From positions 1-54,229 of the IMG/VR virus record IMGVR_UViG_3300037485_001431: DNA of 54,229 nt; one strand, written 5' to 3'. Positions 50,163-54,229 of the stretch are shown here, piece after piece. The position numbers and the translations under genes were made by a program. The DNA comes from a virus. A model generated the notes under the pieces. That model saw only the letters and a list, made by a program, of their open reading frames with translations. It searched no databases and was not told the DNA's origin. How positions within the stretch are numbered: position 1 is the stretch's first letter; each line of letters opens with the position of its first letter.

Positions 50163-50180
50163 ATAATAAAAAATTCTAAT

Positions 50181-51131
50181 ATGAAAAGCAAATTATTTTT
50201 AGAAGAGGGTGAAATATCAAGAATCCTTAATATGCACAAAAAGGCAATCCAAGAACAAGTCAACGTTAATGGTGACGAAGTAGAAAACAATCAAGTCCAA
50301 ATGGATGAGGAATTAGATGAAGCAAATGATTTGATGGAAAACACTCAAACATATGTGTTACCTAATGAATATTATTTAGAAGCAAGAGACGCTGGATTTC
50401 TTGGTGGAAATGCGGAATTAAAAATGTTCAAAGGGGCAAAATTTAATATTGATGGTAAGGGAATTTTAAAATCTAATACTAAATATCAATTTGTTGATAC
50501 AGTTGATGGTACTGTTTATATTCCAGGTCAGGATATTCCTGCAAACTATAAAATTAAACTTGACGGTCAAGGTACAATTACGGGTACTGTAACATATGTT
50601 TGTGGACAAGGTAAATTTTATACAAACTATAACACAGATTATTTATTATATGATGAGGATGGTAAGTTATCACCTAAGTTAAGTAAATTGTGTCAAGCGT
50701 CCAAAACTCAGACACCTGTAAAATCCGTTGGTGGTGGAGGTAAAGTGACCACAAAATCAAAATGTCCAAAACTTGAAAAGACTTATTTAGATAAGGGGTA
50801 TGTTATGGTTACCGAAAAAAGATATAAAGAACTTGCAAATGATAAAACAAGAGTGAGAAAATATGCTTGGTGTCCTATAAGTAAGACTAACATTTATTTT
50901 GCAAAAATAATACAAGGAATACCTGAAAAAGGTGGTTTCCCTGGTGGAAAAGTCGGTGGTGGAGGATCACTACCGTTTGATTATAATGAAGTTATAACAG
51001 CAATAAACACTAAATGTCCTGCAGGTGGTGGGGGTGGCAACAACGCAACAGGTGTAGACATTGATATAGATGGAGAAAAAATAGTACCTGTACCTAAAAT
51101 GCCAATGGACGTATATAACGCAATAGGTTAA
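50181..51131 (+). CDS. Leader-bearing protein, 316 aa
   Basis: The start at 50181 is chosen because the longer frame from 50058 crosses both the terminator and the TATTTAT box. The leader (EEGEISRILNMHKKAIQEQ) ends I-Q-E-Q. A beta-type domain follows (YVLPNEYYLEARDAGFLGGN onward, with GTITGTVTYVCGQGKF), then Gly-rich linkers and a Cys/Lys-rich part. Probably packaged; no family recognised. Confidence 0.55.
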   Translation: MKSKLFLEEGEISRILNMHKKAIQEQVNVNGDEVENNQVQMDEELDEANDLMENTQTYVLPNEYYLEARDAGFLGGNAELKMFKGAKFNIDGKGILKSNTKYQFVDTVDGTVYIPGQDIPANYKIKLDGQGTITGTVTYVCGQGKFYTNYNTDYLLYDEDGKLSPKLSKLCQASKTQTPVKSVGGGGKVTTKSKCPKLEKTYLDKGYVMVTEKRYKELANDKTRVRKYAWCPISKTNIYFAKIIQGIPEKGGFPGGKVGGGGSLPFDYNEVITAINTKCPAGGGGGNNATGVDIDIDGEKIVPVPKMPMDVYNAIG

Positions 51132-51153
51132 ATAATAAAAAAATATAACAGAT

Positions 51154-51363
51154 ATGAGCAAAATTAAAATAACACAACAACAAATGAGAAAACTACAAGA
51201 ATCACTTAATGAAAGTGTTATTGTGGAGCAAACAAAAGATCAAGTAGTTGAGATTCAAAATAAGTTAAACTCTTGTTTTTCTGCCGGATTAACGGTTGAT
51301 GGGATTGCTGGTAAAAACACAAAGGCGGCAATTGAAAAATTTACTGATTATAGATTTTCTTAA
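51154..51363 (+). CDS. Leader-bearing peptidoglycan-binding-like protein, 69 aa
   Basis: The leader (KITQQQMRKLQESLNESVIVE) ends I-V-E-Q at about residue 25. The rest (VVEIQNKLNSCFSAGLTVDG, IAGKNTKAAIEKF) matches the PG_binding_1 pattern of a three-helix domain with a DG-x-x-G-x-x-T turn. If packaged and injected, it could act on the cell wall at entry. The start is 22 bp after the upstream stop. Confidence 0.6.
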   Translation: MSKIKITQQQMRKLQESLNESVIVEQTKDQVVEIQNKLNSCFSAGLTVDGIAGKNTKAAIEKFTDYRFS

Positions 51364-51385
51364 TTAAAAAATTATAAATTAATAA

Positions 51386-51408
51386 GGGAGAGAAATCTCC
51401 CTTTTTTT
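51386..51408 (+). terminator. Intrinsic terminator
   Basis: Stem GGGAGA/TCTCCC with a GAAA tetraloop, then T7. Confidence 0.9.
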
Positions 51409-51419
51409 GTGCACATAAA

Positions 51420-51794
51420 TTAACCGATATTTGCACCACTAACCTCTTTAATTTCAAGATCAGGGAAAAGACCATTAAAGTAATCGTATACCGCATTTTT
51501 TAAATGTCTTGATAATATATGATGTGGAATTGAATTTTCCATTTCACGATCCAACGAATAATCGTAATAAAGTGTTTTAGATCCACTTCTATGTGCAAAT
51601 AATGGTTCTTTTTTGTCGTTCATTAAATATGTTGAACCATGAGCCTTACCCCAAGATTTTACATCCTGTTTTAACATACTTATTAAGAGTTTTCTATATT
51701 TAGGATATTCGTCAGCATATTCGGCATCCCAACGATCTCTTTTATAGGTTTCGCTTAATAATGTAAGTTGATGTTCGTTAATGATAATTTTCAT
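51420..51794 (-). CDS. Leader-bearing protein, 124 aa, minus strand
   Basis: The leader (MKIIINEHQLTLLSETYK) has L-L-S-E. A basic globular domain follows (ISMLKQDVKSWGKAHGS, EPLFAHRSGSKTLYYDYSLD). A TATTTAT box on the minus strand ends 6 nt before the ATG. No family recognised. Convergent with the terminator at 51386. Confidence 0.55.
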   Translation of the reverse strand: MKIIINEHQLTLLSETYKRDRWDAEYADEYPKYRKLLISMLKQDVKSWGKAHGSTYLMNDKKEPLFAHRSGSKTLYYDYSLDREMENSIPHHILSRHLKNAVYDYFNGLFPDLEIKEVSGANIG

Positions 51795-51800
51795 GTATTG

Positions 51801-51807
51801 ATAAATA
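51801..51807 (-). promoter_or_regulatory. TATTTAT-type promoter box (minus strand)
   Basis: TATTTAT on the minus strand, 6 nt before the ATG at 51794, back-to-back with a host-type promoter for the + strand gene. Confidence 0.5.
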
Positions 51808-51823
51808 TTATCAAAATGTTTAT

Positions 51824-51831
51824 TATCTTTG
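51824..51831 (+). promoter_or_regulatory. Bacteroidetes-type promoter, TAnnTTTG
   Basis: TATCTTTG ends 4 nt before the ATG at 51836; a TTG at 51798-51800 lies 23 nt upstream. Implies a leaderless mRNA. Confidence 0.65.
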
Positions 51832-51835
51832 TACT

Positions 51836-52237
51836 ATGGAAAAAATACTTTTTATTGTTAGAGGAATACCGGGAAGTGGTAAATCAACTTTTGCAAAAAC
51901 TTTGGGTGGAAAACATTTTGAAACGGACAACTTCTTTATGGTTGATGGTGAATATAAGTTTGATGTAACAAAACTTAAGGCTGCTCACGAGTGGTGTCAA
52001 AATAGTGTAAACACCGCAATGATATTGAATATAACCACTGACTTAAACAGTACTATCGTTGTTTCAAATACATTCACACAAGAGTGGGAAATGAAACCAT
52101 ATTTTGATATGGCAGAAACATACGGGTATCGTGTATTCTCATTAATTGTTGAGAACAGACATGGTGGGGTAAATCAACACGGAGTCCCTCAGGACAAACT
52201 TGAGATTATGAAAAACAGATTTGAAACAAAATTATAA
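51836..52237 (+). CDS. P-loop kinase (polynucleotide kinase-like)
   Basis: A 133-residue protein with Walker A GIPGSGKST near residue 10 and HFETDNFF as the metal-binding Asp. NSTIVVSNTFTQEWEM resembles the AAA_33/polynucleotide kinase-type core. The substrate is unknown (nucleic-acid 5' end or small molecule). Its last base overlaps the first of the phosphoesterase gene, so the two are made together. Confidence 0.7.
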   Translation: MEKILFIVRGIPGSGKSTFAKTLGGKHFETDNFFMVDGEYKFDVTKLKAAHEWCQNSVNTAMILNITTDLNSTIVVSNTFTQEWEMKPYFDMAETYGYRVFSLIVENRHGGVNQHGVPQDKLEIMKNRFETKL

Positions 52238-52890
52238 TGAAATTTGATAAAATATTAACAACAGGTAAAGTGTGGATCACATCAGATACTCACTACAACC
52301 ATAAAAACATTTGTAGAGGTGTAACCAATTGGAGAACACTTGATGGGGAAGTACCGGATTGGAGTACAAGAGACTTCCAAACATTAGAACTAATGAATAA
52401 CACATTAGTGGATAACATTAACTCAAAGGTGGGTCAGGACGATACCTTAATCATGTTGGGTGATGTTTCGTTTGGTGGATTTGAGTTTATTAAAATTTTC
52501 TTAGACCGATTAATATGTAAAAACATACACTTGGTTCTTGGAAACCACGATCACCACATTAGAAATAACAGAAGTAACATTAAAGATATGTTCTTATCTG
52601 TTAATGATTACTTACAGGTTAACATTGTTGGTGAGAATTTTGTAATGACTCACTATCCATTTGAAAGTTGGAATGGTCTCAATAAAGGTGTTATTCACCT
52701 TCACGGACACGTTCACTTACCGGTAGGTAGAAAGTGGGGTAAAGGTAAACGATTGGACGTTGGTGTGGATGGTAATAACTTATATCCGTATAGTTTAACG
52801 GAGATTGTTCACATGATGGATAAACGAGAGATTGCGTCTCAAATGGATGACGACCATCATTTAGATGATATAGATGGAGTTGTAGGTTAA
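52237..52890 (+). CDS. Calcineurin-like phosphoesterase
   Basis: A 217-residue metallophosphoesterase. Motifs in order: ITSDTHYNHKN, IMLGDVSFGG, LVLGNHDHH, VMTHYPFE and IHLHGHVH. All metal ligands of the family seem present. The pairing with the upstream kinase recalls nucleic-acid end-healing enzymes with kinase and phosphatase parts (for example bacterial Pnkp), but no ligase is seen in the window. Confidence 0.8.
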   Translation: MKFDKILTTGKVWITSDTHYNHKNICRGVTNWRTLDGEVPDWSTRDFQTLELMNNTLVDNINSKVGQDDTLIMLGDVSFGGFEFIKIFLDRLICKNIHLVLGNHDHHIRNNRSNIKDMFLSVNDYLQVNIVGENFVMTHYPFESWNGLNKGVIHLHGHVHLPVGRKWGKGKRLDVGVDGNNLYPYSLTEIVHMMDKREIASQMDDDHHLDDIDGVVG

Positions 52891-52901
52891 ATTACAACTC
52901 C
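52876..52901 (+). terminator. Hairpin at the end of the phosphoesterase gene
   Basis: 8-bp perfect stem GGAGTTGT/ACAACTCC spanning the stop codon; no clear T run follows, so it may be a weak terminator or an mRNA-stabilising hairpin. Confidence 0.45.
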
Positions 52902-52905
52902 AATA

Positions 52906-52912
52906 TATTTAT
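52906..52912 (+). promoter_or_regulatory. TATTTAT-type promoter box
   Basis: TATTTAT ends 4 nt before the ATG at 52917. Confidence 0.55.
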
Positions 52913-52916
52913 TAGT

Positions 52917-54161
52917 ATGAAAAATATTCTTATTACCGAAAATCAATTAAAACTTATTAGTGAAGCCTTAGGGGTTCCTGATATTATCTTGGATGTTGCC
53001 GAACAAGTGTTTGATAGTGTTGCTCAAGATATTAAATCTATCAGAACTAAAAAAGATGAATACATTTTTAGAGGTAATGTTGGTGTACAACTTGGTGATA
53101 AGAAAAAAATAGATATTGATGATTACGAATTAACGGTAAGTGTGGTGTATCCTGATGATTATGATGAAGAACCGCAAATTATGTCAATGGGAATGGTTCA
53201 ACAATTTAATTTTGATAGAAACATAATGATGAAACGAACCCAACAATCATCAACCGCTGAAATAGAAATTGATTACGCCGTTTCTGATAATTGGGAACCT
53301 ATTGATTTGTACAACACATTGATGAAGAGTAAAACAAAACACTTAGCATCTATTGCTCACGAATTGAAACACAAATATGATAAGCAATCTAAAAAAATTG
53401 ATTTAATTGGTAGAGAGGCGTTATATCACTCAACAATGAAGATGGGTAGATCAGGAATACCGGCAATTGATTCAGTATTTATGAGGGCGTTATATTTTGT
53501 CTCAATGACGGAAAATTTGGTTAGACCTGTTGAGATTGCGTCTATAATCAAAAGTAAAAATATTACCAAGTCACAGTTTAAAGATTTCTTAATGAAAACG
53601 GATGTATATAGAGAACTACAAAATATTAAGAACTATACTTTTGACGATTTTATCAATGATATGAAAGAACAAATGAATAAAGTTGATAATTTATTGGAAC
53701 ATGTGAATGTTGATGGATTAGAGGATATGTCGGAAGACGATAAGATCAAAAAAGTTTTAGAGGTTATATACGGAACATTAACAAATGCAAGGTTAGATAT
53801 TTTTCAAGATATGACATCTAATAAACAAGATGAACTTATGGATATGTTTAAGGATTTATTTGGTCAAGATCTTAAAAAGGATGATCCCCAACAAAAAGGA
53901 TTAGAACAAGTTAGAAACAAGTTCTTTAACTATGCTGCCAAATACAAAGACAATCCTGTTAAATTTTTTGAAGACGAGTTTGAGAACTTTAACTATACTG
54001 CAAACAAAGTATTGAAGAGATTATCTAAAATATACGCTTTAGCTCAAGATGACGAACAACCAGTAAGTGAGTCAATTTTAAATTGGGAACTTTATCAGAA
54101 GGTAAAGGAACAAAAAGAAGGGAAACAAAAATTTTCTACAAAAATCAAATCATTTAAGTAA
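52917..54161 (+). CDS. Leader-bearing putative zinc metalloprotease, 414 aa
   Basis: The leader (MKNILITENQLKLISEALG) ends L-I-S-E. A central domain has HELKH at residues 148-152, a zincin HExxH motif (H148, E149, H152), with Glu candidates for the third ligand in MTENLVRPVE (E199 or E206). The C-terminal half is helical and charged. If the leader targets it to the capsid, it would be a protease injected with the DNA or acting in the head. The protease call rests on the motif alone. Confidence 0.55.
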   Translation: MKNILITENQLKLISEALGVPDIILDVAEQVFDSVAQDIKSIRTKKDEYIFRGNVGVQLGDKKKIDIDDYELTVSVVYPDDYDEEPQIMSMGMVQQFNFDRNIMMKRTQQSSTAEIEIDYAVSDNWEPIDLYNTLMKSKTKHLASIAHELKHKYDKQSKKIDLIGREALYHSTMKMGRSGIPAIDSVFMRALYFVSMTENLVRPVEIASIIKSKNITKSQFKDFLMKTDVYRELQNIKNYTFDDFINDMKEQMNKVDNLLEHVNVDGLEDMSEDDKIKKVLEVIYGTLTNARLDIFQDMTSNKQDELMDMFKDLFGQDLKKDDPQQKGLEQVRNKFFNYAAKYKDNPVKFFEDEFENFNYTANKVLKRLSKIYALAQDDEQPVSESILNWELYQKVKEQKEGKQKFSTKIKSFK

Positions 54162-54180
54162 TTTTATTCAAAAAGTTTCT

Positions 54181-54188
54181 TATATTTG
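54181..54188 (+). promoter_or_regulatory. Bacteroidetes-type promoter, TAnnTTTG
   Basis: TATATTTG ends 4 nt before the ATG at 54193. Confidence 0.55.
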
Positions 54189-54192
54189 TTCT

Positions 54193-54229
54193 ATGTGGAC
54201 AACTAAAGAAACTAAAAGAGAATATCGTG
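54193..54229 (+). CDS. Start of a gene cut by the window end
   Basis: MWTTKETKREYR is visible; the reading frame stays open to the last base. The host-type promoter with 4-nt spacing supports the start. Confidence 0.5.
   Translation, partial: MWTTKETKREYR

Noticed and set aside
1563-52912. T4-type late promoters in the usual orientation (TATAAATA in the sense direction)
   Set aside because: Upstream of genes the sense strand reads TATTTAT. The T4 orientation appears only as its complement, so standard T4 late promoters are not claimed.
1-54229. tRNA genes, which are common in large phages
   Set aside because: I saw no cloverleaf with a clear TTCGA-type T arm in the gaps between genes. A tRNAscan run would settle it.

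Overview
The window looks like about 54 kb from the middle of a large, AT-rich tailed-phage genome (T4-like in gene content) whose host is probably a member of the Bacteroidetes, most likely a flavobacterium. Both ends cut through genes. Evidence for phage: repetitive fibre/adhesin genes, SbcC/SbcD-type recombination subunits, a DnaG-type primase, a RuvC-like nuclease, an RpoD-like sigma factor, an amidase-centred lysis block, two homing endonucleases and three DNA methyltransferases, all densely packed with short overlaps. Evidence for a Bacteroidetes host: TAnnTTTG promoter boxes, SprB-type adhesin repeats, an Hc1-like small histone, a sigma factor resembling the Bacteroidetes housekeeping sigma, and almost no Shine-Dalgarno sequences.

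Layout. 1-9938 (+): fibre/adhesin and other virion genes with SprB-like domains, Cys-rich modules and long Thr-Pro linkers, plus a C1q-like jelly-roll protein and a glycosyltransferase-like gene. 9992-12303: a RuvC-like nuclease, then two fibre-related genes on the minus strand. 12379-22927 (+): replication, recombination and transcription (primase, HNH homing endonuclease, PD-(D/E)XK nuclease, SbcD- and SbcC-like subunits, a methyltransferase with an unknown partner, sigma factor). 23084-30725 (+): a membrane protein, amidase, spanin-like membrane proteins, acidic virion-type proteins and the histone-like protein. 30675-38372: a minus-strand gene, DnaJ, a second homing endonuclease, a Dam-type methyltransferase, an LRR protein, other possible virion proteins and a candidate small RNA. 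38373-45224: DUF932, thioredoxin, glutaredoxin and several acidic unknowns. 45267-54229: a complete type II glutamine synthetase, DUF3310, a third methyltransferase, DUF192, a lipoprotein, a kinase/phosphoesterase pair and several proteins with a shared type of N-terminal leader.

Two promoter classes are visible. The host-type box TAnnTTTG often ends exactly 4 nt before ATG, which implies leaderless mRNAs. A second box, TATTTAT, lies 4-18 nt upstream of about twenty starts on both strands and is probably phage-specific; the phage sigma factor is the obvious candidate to read it. Many TATTTAT-driven genes encode proteins whose N-termini end in a [LIV]-x-E motif, like the capsid-targeting leaders of T4 internal head proteins. 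I infer a set of packaged and injected proteins that includes an LRR protein, a possible zinc metalloprotease and a peptidoglycan-binding-like protein.

Two small ribbon-helix-helix-like genes, each overlapping a homing endonuclease of a different family by exactly 20 nt, are a second recurring arrangement that I do not recognise as described. All functions are assigned by reading motifs; no search or folding program was run.
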